Source of the DNA: Kuschelorhynchus macadamiae
Lineage: Eukaryota; Arthropoda; Insecta; Coleoptera; Curculionidae
Reading direction: 5' to 3'
Assembly: GCA_030620095.1 (NCBI GenBank)
Contig: JAUTXW010001351.1
Location: 1,240,001 to 1,304,000, forward strand
DNA: 64,000 nt
A program made the position numbers and the translations under genes. Below, in pieces: positions 50,994-62,238 of the stretch (within the stretch, counting starts at the first letter, position 1; every line of letters begins with the position of its first letter). The notes under the pieces are model-generated. The model was not told the DNA's origin. It did no database searches and was given only the letters and a program-made list of their open reading frames with translations.

Positions 50994-51011
50994 TGGCGCT
51001 CGAGCAGGGAC
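50994..51011 (+). promoter_or_regulatory. Primer binding site, tRNA-Lys type
   Basis: TGGCGCTCGAGCAGGGAC lies four bases after the LTR end. It differs at two of 18 positions from the sequence complementary to the 3' end of tRNA-Lys(UUU), TGGCGCCCGAACAGGGAC. Minus-strand DNA synthesis would start here. Confidence 0.75.
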
Positions 51012-52188
51012 CATTCTGTGCATGACCGAAAAACGCAATTTTGGACTCTTGTTTGTTTGTTTGTGTTTTAGGGTAAGTCCTTGCGGTAATCCCCTGTCTG
51101 CTCCCGTTGTCTGGCTACCGACCTGACAGAAACCGGAGAAAAATTAGTTTTAGGTGAAATTTTGTTGTCCTCGTATAGAAGAGCCCAAAAATGACCGACT
51201 TTTCGAAAATTCGTTCTGCGCATGCGCACTTCAAAAAGGGATGAAACACCTCTTTTCCGACTATTTCCAGGTCTCTCTTTCGATTTTTCAGAGCTCTATC
51301 TCAAAAGACCTGAAAGTTATAATAAAATTTCATATATTATCGTTCCTACTTGTTCTTAAGACCGAAAAATGCCCATAACCCCTAATTTCTCCAAAAAACG
51401 TTCTGCGCAGGCGCAACATTTTTCTTTGATTTTCATAAGTTGCACCTCCTTTTCAACTAAATCGGGGTCGCTGATTCCGTTTTTGATATTAGTTTTGCAA
51501 AATAACGATTATTTTCGGAGATACACGTCATAACCTAGCCTAGACCAGTTCCAAGTCGCAAATTTCCATCGTATGGTAAGTAACACCGAACCGAGTGTCC
51601 GCGCATTACCCCCTCTACTTTATGGCAAATCCCACCAGCCGAGGCCATCATACAAGATAGAGAAGCAAGCTGTAAGCACGAATCCGGCAGTAGGCATTGA
51701 ACCTTTAACCAGCAACAACTGGGAAGTAGTAGGCACTGCCCCTTTTAACCAGCAACAACTGGGAAACAGCAGTTCACACCGAGCCCTCAACCAGAACCAC
51801 CTGAAAATCAGTTCACACCAATCCGCCGACCAGCAACACCTGAAAACAGCACCACCAGAGGCACCGGATTCAGCTTAAGTAAGCCATCCAGTTCAGTTCT
51901 TATCTACCAAACCGTCAAAATTCGAACCACTTGAGAAGAGAATTGGATGCTAAACTCTCCGACCAGCCACACGTAAAGAAGCCGCTACAAGGAGTCATCT
52001 GGTGAGAAGTCAAACATCAAACCCAGGCACTTTCTGAAGTCCACGGAGGGCCTGTTGGAAAGAAAGTTGTACCGATAAAAACCCCACCGCTGACGAGTAG
52101 GAGTTCGACCTGTACCGACCAGAAGATTGGAGCTCTCCTACCGCTGCCCAGCTAGGAGTCTGAACCAGTACCTGAACCGAAATCCAAC
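51012..52188 (+). other. Gypsy leader region
   Basis: About 1.2 kb between the primer site and gag, with several short frames (for example 51573-51878, rich in Gln/Pro/Ser and repeating FNQQQLGNSS-like text). None is a recognised protein. The leader sequence CTTGCGGTAATCCCCTGTCT at 51079 has no assigned role. Confidence 0.6.
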
Positions 52189-53345
52189 ATGCCCCAGGAA
52201 GCTGAAAAACGCAGTACTACGGAAACGACTGGAGCAAGCTCAGCCGAACCGACCCGAACGACTTCGTCTCAGATCGACACTAGTGACAACCGTGTGAGCT
52301 GGGTCTACCAAGTTAAGAAGGAAGAACTAATTACCGAGTTAACCAAGTTCCACTTAGATACCACCGGAACCGCCGACATACTTAAAAAGCGTCTCATAAG
52401 TTTCATCCGGGATGGTCAAGCGACACCGAATCCCCAGAGTGGCCCATTTAAATTTCCCGCCGTCACAACCTCCACCATGGTAGGCCAGAACTCACTGATC
52501 GCTTCAGCGTCGACGTCTTTACCGTCGGTAACTGTCTCACATCCAGCGAACATATCACGCCCCGCACCGATACCACCAGTACGTACACCACCGAAAGTAC
52601 ACAAGTGCAACATCCAATTTGACGAGAGGACTAATCCTGTAGATTTCATAGAGCGGCTACAAGAAATATGCACCTCGAAAAATATCGCTATGGATAACCT
52701 GTTGCACTGTTTACCAGAGCTATTACAAGGAGAAGCCGCTCTTTGGTTTAGAAACAACCGGCAACTATGGCAGTCCTGGAGTGAGTTCCTGACCGACTTC
52801 CGCACCTTCTACTTTCTACTAAACTATGCCGACAACCTGGAAGCTGAAATCGGTCGTCGCCTTCAAAGACCTAATGAACGCTCCAGCCGATATATCACTG
52901 ATTTACAGACCCTTATACGCCGGCATGGTAATATAAGACCGGAAAAGGAATTAAGGTGGCTTTACCTAAACCTGCTACCCGAATACCGACAGAACATACG
53001 TAGAACCGATATCACCGATATACCATCTTTCTTACAGATTGTCAGGGAAACCGAGCTACTCCTGAAGCAACTAAAACACTCCCATATCCGAGGTACTTCA
53101 CAGGCCAACAGGATATCAGTCGCTAGCAGTACCCATAATCAAAACCCACTTTACACAACACAAGCCAGGCTACGACCGGTCAGTAGTCGAAGTCCGCCTA
53201 TCAGAAGATCATGACAACGTATAAACCCAAACCGCTCTCGAGATGAAATTTGTTGGAGATGCGGAGAGCTTGGGCATTTTCGAAGTGATTGTCAAGGCAC
53301 ACCGAAGTTGTTTTGCTCAAGATGTAGAAAAGATGGAGAGTACTA
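52189..53345 (+). pseudogene. gag: Gypsy gag: SAP-like motif, capsid-type domain, zinc knuckle
   Basis: The frame 52189-53214 (341 codons) begins MPQEAEKR. Residues about 45-80 (VKKEELITELTKFHL, then ADILKKRLISFI) resemble a SAP helix-turn-helix. A Pro/Ser-rich linker follows, then a retrotransposon gag domain from about residue 145 (NPVDFIERLQEI, GEAALWFRNNRQLWQSWSEF, then RPNERSSRYITDLQTLIRR). A TGA at 53212-53214 ends the frame. Downstream in another frame (53250-53300) lies CWRCGELGHFRSDC, an intact CCHC zinc knuckle. A second CSRC follows whose remaining half is cut off by the insertion at 53345. Gag forms the particle that packages element RNA. Confidence 0.9.
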
Positions 53346-53543
53346 GTCTCCATTCACATTCTGTTTAAAACCTAAAACACGTAAAGAAGTTTATTGAAAT
53401 GGGTTTTAGCATTAGTTCTAAATATGGAGGGTGGTCGGTTTAAACGCTGTAACATCGATAATATTTTATTCTAATGGAATACCATTTTAATATATCTATA
53501 TATTTTTGAAATACATCCAAATTCTAAACATTTTTCGTGTACT
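53345..53543. mobile_element. 199-bp insertion in the Gypsy gag-pol region
   Basis: An AT-rich block interrupts the second zinc knuckle. GTACT occurs before it (53340-53344) and again at its end (53539-53543), a 5-bp target duplication. Removing one copy restores a continuous CSRC...CTC knuckle reading. No clear inverted ends or coding. It could be a small SINE- or MITE-like element. Confidence 0.65.
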
Positions 53544-53884
53544 CTAGCGACTGTACATGCCGCAATTCGGAAAACTAAACCGGCGCTGTACCGTCTAGAG
53601 GTCAGTCCAGCACCGCCGATCCCCTACCTCGAACTCACCTGTAGCACCTGCACCCGTTTTCGACACCCGTCCACATGCCAAAGTCTACATAGAGAATATA
53701 GAATTTCATGCTCTTATTGATACCGGAGCAGCAAATTCTTACATGGGAGACCTGATAGCCGAATTATGCCAATTGACTAGTTGCCAAAAAAATCCGACCA
53801 CCTGTCGTAAGTGCAAAAGTAGCCAGTGGCAACGTCATAAAAATTACGAAAGAATACCGAGTACCCCTAAAACTTGGTAGTTCC
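53544..53884 (+). pseudogene. Gypsy protease region
   Basis: Plus strand. FHALIDTGAANSYMGDL (53700-53752) carries the DTG active-site triad of a retroviral-type aspartic protease. The frame shifts around 53790, after which SAKVASGNVIKITKEYRVPL and KLGSS continue in the frame that leads into the next block. A following LVLGIYILGQH (53931-53964) stands in for the usual ILG motif. Processes the Gag-Pol polyprotein. Confidence 0.75.
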
Positions 53885-55317
53885 ATGCTAACCGAAGACA
53901 TCTGCTACTTTCCAAATCTGACATCAGCCCTAGTGTTAGGTATATACATCTTAGGCCAGCACCCATTTTACCTGGATCTAGGCCATAGTCAAGTGTACCT
54001 GAATGATGAGCCACTGCATTCACCCGATATGTGCAGCCCTATAGGGGAAATCCAAGGAACACCGAAGCTGACTCTTACCGAAAGAGAAGACCGAAAGCTC
54101 CAACTGTTCCTGAACCAAGAACTCCCAAAATTTGAAAGGATTAAAGGAACCACTCCTTTAGTGGAACACACCATTCACCTAGAAAAGACAGAACCTATCA
54201 AACAACGATACCGCCCCAGAATCCCAGTATGCAAGAGATCGTTAATACCGAAGTCAGAACCATGCTAGAAGATGGCATCATCGAACCCTCTAACAGTCCA
54301 TAGAGTTCACCGGTAGTGATAGTTCGCAAGAAAGATGGGAATCCCCGATTCTGTATAGATTTCCAAAAAGTTAACGCCGTCTCTCGCAAAGATGCCTATC
54401 CACTGGCGTACATAAATGCTATCCTGGACAAGCTTCAAAGGGCCGGATATATCTCAAGCATCGATCTAAAACAAGGGTACTGGCAGGTTTCACTTTCCAA
54501 GGACAGTAAACCCATCACTGCCTTTACCGTTCCCGGGATGGGGTTGTTTCAATTTCGAGTCATGCCGTTCGGGCTGCACTCTGCTCCGGCGACCTTTCAA
54601 CGTCACATGGACCGTATTATTTGACCAGAACTTGACCCCTATTGCTTCGCCTATTTAGACGACATAATAGTTCTGGGAGAGACTTTCGAAGACCATCTTA
54701 ACAATTTAAGTGAGGTTTTCCGGCGCCTACGACCAGCCAATCTGAAATTAAACCCAGAAAAATGTCATTTCGGTCGTCGCTCTCTCCGATATCTAAGACA
54801 TCTAGTCACCGCCAATGGTATCTGTACCGACCCTGAGAAAGTTTCAGCTATCTTAGATCTACCGCCTCCTGCGATGCTACGAAGCCTAAGAAGACTCCTG
54901 GGTGTGGCCTCCTGGTACCGCCGTTTTGTACCAAATTTTTCTCAAATTTCCGCTCCCTTAAACCGTTTCCTTAAGAAGAATGTCCGATGGAACTGGGCAG
55001 AAGAACAACAGAATGCGTTTGACCAATTGATGACTTGCTCGACCGATGCCCCAGTATTGGCTTGTCCAGACTTTTCTAAGCCATTCACATTGCAAACAGA
55101 TGCATCCGACAGTGGGTTAGGTGCAGCATTAATTCAACATGGGTCTGATGGCGATCATGTAATTGCCTACGCAAGTCGCAGTTTAAACGCCAACGAGAAG
55201 AAATTTTCCGTCACCGAAAAGGAGTGTTTGGCTATTTTTTGGGGAGTAGAGAAGATGAGGCCGTATCTAGAAGGATACCGTTTTACTGTGGTTACCGATC
55301 ACCAGTCTCTTCGATGA
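53885..55317 (+). pseudogene. pol: Gypsy pol: reverse transcriptase and RNase H
   Basis: The frame from 53885 reaches the pre-RT sequence EKTEPIKQRYRPR. After a 1-base change at about 54225, EVRTMLEDGIIEPSNSP continues, then a TAG at 54301-54303. SSPVVIVRKKDGNPRFCIDF follows. The palm has ISSIDLKQGYWQV and MPFGLHSAPATFQRHMDRII, then TGA at 54622-54624, then AYLDDIIV, the catalytic YLDD box (54655-54670). The RT connection GVASWYRRFVPNFSQISAPL leads to RNase H: TDASDSGLGA (55100), YASRSLNANEKKFSVTEKEC, and TDHQSL, ended by a TGA at 55315-55317. Four in-frame stops and frame changes. The family layout is standard Ty3/Gypsy. Confidence 0.95.
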
Positions 55318-56744
55318 CTTCATTCCATCAAAAGTCCGTCAGGCAGGCTAGCGCGATGGAGCATCTATCTCCAACAGTTTGATTTCGAAATAAAATATCG
55401 AAAAGGTATTTTAAACCCAGTGGCTGATGCACTGTCCCGAGACCCAGTCAATACTGAAGAATACGAAGAACCCTTCAACCCGATTGTATCTCTCGAGGAA
55501 TTCACACCGTGCAAATGGTACACCGACAAGAAGACCGCCGTGGAGACTAACCCGTCTGCTTTTCCCGATTATTGCATTAAAGATGGCCGACTTCATCGTC
55601 ACTTTTGGGATGTGTCGGATATAACGAAAAACGAGTTGACCGATCTATGGAAAGTTTGTGTCCCAAAGTCAGCTCGCAAAGCCGTCCTAGAAGAAAATCA
55701 CGATCGAACCACCGCTGGACATCAATGTATAGCAAAGACAACCGCCCGAATTGCTCGCCGATATTATTGGCCGGGAATGTTCAGAGATATTGCTCAGTAT
55801 GCCCGAAGCTGTCTCTCCTGTCAACGACACAAATCCTCCCAGCAGCAACAACCCGGTAAAATGCAACCCTCGAAAAATGACCAACCTTGGGATACTGTAA
55901 GTACCGATTTAGTCGGACCCTTGCCAGCTACATTGTTGTTTTTCAAGACCGTTTTACCAAATGGGTACAATGCCGGGCAATTCGAAAAGTCACTGCCAGG
56001 GCTGTTAGTCACGCATTTTATGAAGACATCATTACTCGCTTTGGTTGTCCACGCACGCTAATATCCGATAATGGAACTCAGTACACCGGACATGTCTTCA
56101 GAGAACTTCTTCGAGATCTGGGTATAAACCACCGACTAACACCACCGTATATACCACAAGCCAATCCCGTAGAACGCACCAATAAAACCACTAAAACAAT
56201 GGTGGCCCAGTTCTGTGAAAGTGACCATAGAAAATGGGATGTGCATCTACTAGATTTAGTCTTTGCCGTTAACACATCCAGACAAGATTCAACAGGGTTT
56301 TCACCGGCTTTTCTGAACTTCGGACGGGAACTGGACCCCCCTAAACCATTATATAGGATGCCATCAAACACAGATCCTGCTGATACTCCCGAAGTAGACC
56401 GGCCTTAGCTCGATCTGCATAATGCTAGGCTCCAGAAATTAAAAGAAACTTATGAACTGGTCCGAGTTAACTTGGGAAGAGCCTTTACAACCCAAAGTCA
56501 CCACTACAATCTTCGACACCGAGAATGGAGGTATCATGTTGATGATAAGGTTCTAAAGCGTTAAAATCTGCTTTCATCTGCCGTAAAAGGTTTTGCTGCA
56601 AAACTAGCGCCCAAATACTCCGGCCCTTACACCGTAATTAAATTTGTCTCACCAGTTGTATATGATCTTAAGGCACTGTCTGGTAAAAAGCTTAGACATA
56701 TTCATGTCAAAGATCTTAAACCAGCTCATGATCAGGCCGATTAA
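55318..56744 (+). pseudogene. Gypsy pol: integrase
   Basis: Continuing after the stop, ARWSIYLQQFDFEIKYRKG and VADALSR end the RNase H connection. The HHCC zinc domain follows (H..H in ENHDRTTAGHQC.., then CLSCQRHK, 55690-55835). DTVSTDLVGPLP (55891) gives the first catalytic Asp of the core. A frame change near 55920 leads to YIVVFQDRFTKWVQC. SDNGTQYTG has the second Asp (56070), and PVERTNKTTK the Glu (about 56170), giving the D,D-35-E triad. Stops occur at 56406-56408 and 56562-56564. The C-terminal AKLAPKYSGPYTVIKFVSP is of the small chromodomain-less SH3-like kind, and HVKDLKPAH ends at 56744. Inserts the cDNA. Confidence 0.95.
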
Positions 56745-56949
56745 TCCGCTTCGTTCGTCGAAATAGATTACAGACACCGGCTGACTGAACATAATGCCGT
56801 ATATTCCACTGAGAATGTGGCACCTTGGAAATTGGTGAAGTACCAGGACAAAGCCTGAGGATCCACCACGCCGTATTTGTTTAGGGCCCTAGTATTAAGT
56901 CTAATCTTAAAATTATTATAAATAAATATTTTTCCAAAGAAGGGGGGTG
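56745..56949 (+). other. Gypsy 3' untranslated region and polypurine tract
   Basis: AAAGAAGGGGGGTG (56936-56949) immediately before the 3' LTR is the polypurine tract that primes plus-strand DNA. No env-like frame lies between integrase and the LTR. Confidence 0.85.
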
Positions 56950-58502
56950 TGTAACGAAGTTACTAATTTTCTTGGGGAATGTATGTATCTTACGCCGTTT
57001 TAAACCATATCTTTCTTATTAATCGTAGTAAAAATGCGTTTATTTCAGGAAAATACTCAGAAACATAGGCCAGTTATTTCTAAAAATAAAACACGTTGCG
57101 CAACGTGCGGAAAACCGCGTGCATTTTCCCGAGAATAATATAAAATACCGCGCTAATCAATATATCAAATCGTCAGGCAATAATCATGTCGCGTCGCGTC
57201 CGAATTAAGCAGCGCGACCACCATCTCTGACCGGCGCGAACATTTGGAGGGGTCCACAAATCATTTAAAAGCGGGTTCGCATCGTACATTCACCAGTCGG
57301 TGGAGTTCCAGCGGCTCGAAGCCTCTAGTCGACGATCCGGTCCCACAGCAGCAGCAGCAGCAGGAAGGTAAGCCACCACTACTGGGACTTGATGGAGTGA
57401 CCAGCTGGCGCCGTCTCGCCTCACCGACATGCACTGCCATGCCACCAGGATATATGTAGGTATATAAAAGGTAAAACAGGTGGTATATTGATATAGGTCT
57501 CTCTCTCACTTCCATTTACACACACACGGGCTAGTTACTGGTTCAAAGTTTCGGGACTAGTCCATCTCTCTCATACACACATAATACACATTGTCCCTTC
57601 CTTCAGGTCAGTCACTGGGTCCGAGTTTCTGGGCTAGTCTATCCTTCCTATCTCTCTCTCACACATACAGGCTAGTCACTGGTTCAAAGTTTCGGGACTG
57701 GTCTGTCTCTCTCATACATATACACACAGGCTAGTTACTGGTCACAAGTTTCGGGACTAGTCTGTCTCTCTCACACACGCAGGCTAGTTACTGGTCACAA
57801 GTTTCGGGACTAGTCTGTCTCTCACACATACATAGTACACGTTGTTCTTTCCTGCAGGCCAGTCACTGTGTCCGAGTTTCTGGGCTGGTCTGTCCTTCCT
57901 GTCTCTCTCTCTCTCACACTCACGCACACAAGCATCCTATACTCAAGCCCAAGTACTAAAAGATTGCCTATATCAACTGCCCTTGGTAAGTAACCTGGTA
58001 TGGTATCGCAGTATCACCCGCACCACAACCGCACTAGCGCACGCGCATTAACGAGTGGGAACCGGCGTTGGCTCCTATATTACCGTTCTTCGGAGAGTCG
58101 CCCGCAACCGATCAAAATCCCGTCCCGACCCCCGATTGCGTTAAAATTATGTAACCGCCGCGCTCGTAGAACAATCTTTCTCCCTCTAAAGCATACATTC
58201 CCTTTCGCTCTCACACTCATTATGGTTTTCTATTTAGTTTATAAGGCTAAGGTTATGATATTGTATGATGGTTATGAACAGGCAATACATAGGATAATTT
58301 CTTTGTTTTCTATATTGATACTGTCTCTGTCTTGCGCATTGACCTCTGGTTTACTTTCTCCACTGTCTAAAAGCTACCTGTGTGCGTTTGTGGGCCCTTT
58401 ACCACAGAAATCCAAAGGGTGGCGCCCGAGATTTAGCCGAAGGATACTTAAAGTGTTAAAACCGACCGACCGATGTTCACCGAGGCACCGAAGAGCGTCG
58501 CA
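56950..58502 (+). repeat. 3' LTR of Ty3/Gypsy element (long form)
   Basis: Starts TGTAACGAAGTTAC and ends GTCGCA, 1553 bp. Much longer than the 5' LTR because of an extra block at about 57240-58165 that includes a tandem array. Substitutions relative to the 5' LTR are few (for example GTATGC/GTATGT), but there are several large indels, which suggests different master copies or recombination. Short frames across it are not believed. No target duplication could be matched to the truncated 5' side. Confidence 0.85.
57530..57890 (+). repeat. Minisatellite inside the 3' LTR
   Basis: A unit of about 60-80 bp is repeated about six times. It consists of (GG)CTAGT-ACTGG-T, then CAAGTTTCGGGACTAGTC or CGAGTTTCTGGGCTGGTC variants, then TCTCTC and ACACACA runs. 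Units at about 57531, 57608, 57670, 57730, 57782 and 57858. Confidence 0.8.
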
Positions 58503-59397
58503 CTGTACAAAATGATGAATACAAATCTGAAGTGTGTATGCACCGTGGGGCAAATTTGTAGTAAATCCACTAACAAATATTATTTTTCAATGTCCAAAAA
58601 GGAAATTGAAGGGGTATATCGGTGGCTTTAATGTGTAAAAATTATTTACCTGCAAACTCGGCAAATAAAGCAGCGCACGCATAACGTGGAAGCTGCTAAA
58701 GCGTTCTCAGTGTGACCCTTTTTTTTATTTAATTTAGAAGTTGATATGTTTTCTCCACGTACACAAAATCGTATTATCTTACTACAGTATAGAAGAACAT
58801 TAATGAACAAATTCCGATTTTGACTGAATTATTTTTACGAGGGAAGTAAGAGGAAAAAAACTTTTCAAAAAGAAGATTCTTCAAGCTTTCCAGTGATACT
58901 AAAAGTGATGCGATATCATTATATATGAGGTTTTATTTGCGATTGATCATAAGAATTTCGAAAACTTCGGGAAAGCACAAAAAAGTGAGATAATCAAAGC
59001 AATTATTATTTATCACATAAACAAATGGAGATTTTCAATATAATAGTGGCAATAACTATTTCCGAAAGAAATTTTTACATTTTTATGTTTAAAATTCAAA
59101 GCAAAACAAATTTTTCATATAACAGTATTTTTGAACCCTGGGTCTATGAGTATACGGTAAAATCTGTATAATACGCAAAATCCAAAAATTTTTCTGCATT
59201 AAACTTGGTGACTTACTTGTATATGAAGCAGTATTACGTCGGAAAAGATATGACTCACAATAAATTATCATAAACAGCTTACCTTAACTAAGGTCCATAG
59301 TTACCAAAAAAAAAAGGTTTAGAGAAATTATTCCGGCTAGTCTAACGATGAAAAATTCCAACTTTAATTTGGTTTAAAAAAAAAACAGTCGGTTAAT

Positions 59398-59398
<1 letters not shown>
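58503..59398. other. AT-rich stretch, no gene seen
   Basis: No recognisable feature. No continuation of Penelope copy D was found right after the Gypsy 3' LTR. Confidence 0.4.

Positions 59399-59482
<84 letters not shown>
59399..59482. repeat. (TA)n microsatellite
   Basis: About 84 bp of TA repeats. Confidence 0.97.
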
Positions 59483-59484
<2 letters not shown>

Positions 59485-59758
59485 CGTCGTTCGTGAACCT
59501 GTTGTTGTTTTAAGAGTAAAATTCTTATCTCTGGTTTGAATATTGTAGCGGATAGAACTGCCTTGTTTTTCTACGTAATTTTGTTTTCTCGTAGGCCCCA
59601 TAATGCTCCTAAGTAAATAAATTATTTTGTAATCTTTTGATTACCAAATATAGTGTTAAAAAAAATACAAAAATGCACTGAGCTTATTTTAATATTACCC
59701 ATATGGTACCACATCCTTCTTACTCGCATGTCAGATTGGTAAATCATGGAACAGTATA

Positions 59759-60390
59759 ATGTCCAAAGTGAAAGTGTTTATAGATATTAAAGGCGCATCT
59801 AATGGCACCACATTTTTAAAAACGTCTTTTGATATTGTTGCTAGATTTTTCCTGTTCATATTAGAATCTGGATATTCTATAAAGACGATCCAAAAAATAT
59901 ACAAAATAGTGTTGGAAATAAAGAGCCGGTTACAAAAGGCTGCTCGCCAAAGTGTGTTTATTATTCAAATATAAATAAGTTATCGACAATCTTTTGCAAC
60001 ACCTCTACTAACCTCAGTTTTTACTTTTAAGGCAAAACCGCAAATTCTGTTCTATACAACTATACAATAAAATGCAAAGAGTTTCACCAATAATTATATT
60101 ATGGTGATCAATTAACCTCAATGCAAAAATGCTTCTTTTCACCAGGAATCAGTACTAATGGAATTTTTTTCTAAAATCTAAAAATCGGTCTGAACTTTGT
60201 GTGAAACTGACAGTGAAATTTTTAGGTGTAATTCTTGACGCTAAATAATCTTTACAATTATTAATAGATATACATCTCAAAGGAAAAGTGTCTCACGCCA
60301 TTATATACAAAAATGGTCATACATATGTAGATTATTGTCATGGTTTATGTCTGCCTATGAAGTATATTATATAGTGTCTGAGCAGCCAAC
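59759..60390 (+). pseudogene. Non-LTR retrotransposon reverse transcriptase relic
   Basis: Plus strand. VKVFIDIKGASNGTTF (59763-59810) matches the motif A region of R1/Jockey-like LINEs (DIKGAFN..TF). The finger-palm segment to the YADD box is deleted or unreadable. Near 60130 MLLFTRNQY is of the LFTR(K) type before motif E. LTVKFLGVILDAK (60206-60243) is the VKFLGVILD motif of the thumb, followed by SHAIIYKNG. Order and spacing of three conserved blocks support the call; it is far too decayed to assign a clade. Confidence 0.65.
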
Positions 60391-60394
60391 AAAT

Positions 60395-62040
60395 CGGGGC
60401 GTGTACTGTAATGCAAATCCTTGATATTCAACCAAATATGCGAAAAATCGACGCCGCCTATTGAATGAAAAAATGTATAAAATATTTTCCACATAACCAG
60501 GTGCTGAGTTTCTTGTTAGTTTGTGTTTGATGATACTTCTTTGATAACAAAACACGGTATACATGTATTATATTATTTTTCAGCGATTGCTGGGCCATAT
60601 GAAATATTCATCTTACATGTGAAAAAAGTTTCATGTGCCATATTCAACAAACAGCTGAAGTAGAGAAATTAACTTTGTTGCTATTTTACGAACTAAACTT
60701 TCTTCTTTGACATTTGTTGAGACAGAAAATAAGTTAAAAGAGTTTTTGTGCAAGTTTGTAAACCTTGAGATTGGAGAAATTGGTACTTAATTTGGTCATC
60801 AAATGGCATAAATAAATTTAGTTTATAATCTGTTTTTTTTTTTCACACAGTGTCCCTGAAAATGTTCGCTTCATATAGGGTCATTTTATATTAGATAACT
60901 TAATCAAAAATTAGAATAGGCACCTAATAATTTTTGCTGCATTAATCCTAAAAATTGGTTTAGGCATTCGGAAATAATCACGGGATATCTGTTACCTATC
61001 AAAAGTGGCATTTTATTACTGAAAGTTGCAGAAAAAGAGTTTTTATTCGAGAATATAAAAAAAGTTTTAGACGAACTGTTTATTTTTTCGGTTTTACGTA
61101 TATTTAGTGAACTCTAGTCAAAAAATCCAAATAATAGTAATTTATAACTATATAGTATAAAAAAAACTAATTTGCAAGTGATTTAAGAGTGACATCAAAA
61201 TCGGAAACCATTTGAAAAATGTGCCAAAAAATATTTAAGTTATAAACATTAAAAATTGAAATTCCTGAGCAAAATTCAGTAGATATTGGGTGACACAGGA
61301 GACAGGGTAAAAGCCGCCATTTTTTTTTTAGTTTCAAAAATATCAATTAGAAATTTGAGATATTTCTTTAACACCATAAGAAGCAAATTTTCTGAGAAAC
61401 AACAATTAAAAGTCACCTATATATTTATTTAAAATAGGAACCTCATATTTTTATGAACTGTCGAATTCAGTCTAAAATTGGCTTTTCAACGATAATTCGC
61501 AAGTTACCTTGTTTCCAATATAGCAGCTAGACAGCCATTTTTTGAAAATTCAACATTACTTCATTTTTTAAAAATCGTTTTGAATACTAAGAGAATTTTT
61601 TTCATTTCTCATTTAATCGAAAGAGCATTTGTGAGCATCGTGTATATTTTCTCTTACACTCATTTTTGCCGTAAAATTACCTTTTTAAAGATGTGTCGTA
61701 CACTAGCCTTTATTTTTATAATTTGACAAATCAGGATAGATTTTATTTAAAATAAGTAGATATTTTACACTAATTGAAAAAAAGTTAACATTAAAGGTGA
61801 AATTAAAAAAATCGGAGTAAATTGCGTTTTTCTAAAACAAGAAGTCAAAACAAGAAAAAACTATTATTACTCAAAACGATTTTTAAATTAAAGTATTCTA
61901 AACAAATAAAAGATAGTTTATTTTGGACTGTTTAAAAACACCATTCTGTGATATAACATTTTTTCGATAAAGTAAGAGTCTGTTTTGATTCATGGGAGAA
62001 AAAATAATGTTATAATAAAGTATTTAATATAACATTTATT
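60395..62040. other. AT-rich stretch, no gene seen
   Basis: No recognisable gene or repeat structure on either strand. Confidence 0.45.
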
Positions 62041-62045
62041 TTATT

Positions 62046-62238
62046 TAAAACTCTCCATCTTCACCTCCACTATCACAATTAGTTGCTTTAAATCGAACTG
62101 CAGGCAAGTTCCCATTCTCCTAAAGCTATTAATAATACGACCCTTTAATTCAAATTCGTCTACGCAAACGCGGTCTTTCTCAGATACCTTCTGTCCATGT
62201 ATCATTTTTAAAGTACCTACTAATAGCTACCGAAATCA
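62046..62238 (-). other. Short coding-like fragment, possible P-element-type relic
   Basis: Minus strand: an open block with a possible Met at 62205 reads MIHGQKVSEKDRVCVDEFEL and KGRIINSFRR, closing at 62046-62048. A one-base change near 62120 would instead read ENGNLPAVRFKATNCDSGGE and end in the acidic DGEF. The SEKDRVCV..DE text faintly resembles the segment with the first acidic residues of P-element/THAP9 transposases. The resemblance is by eye only and very short. Confidence 0.25.

Noticed and set aside
52416..52805. 129-codon minus-strand frame
   Set aside because: Antisense shadow of the Gypsy gag.
53340..53344. GTACT as target duplication of the Gypsy element
   Set aside because: It flanks the 199-bp insert within gag, not the Gypsy itself; no duplication could be assigned to the Gypsy because its 5' LTR start is missing.
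57842..58515. Plus-strand frames of 69 and 171 codons at the right end of the Gypsy
   Set aside because: They lie in the 3' LTR and have no env-like features (no signal peptide or membrane anchor in a sensible arrangement).
58503..58560. Continuation of Penelope copy D after the Gypsy 3' LTR
   Set aside because: The sequence after 58502 does not resemble the downstream part of copy C, so continuity could not be shown.
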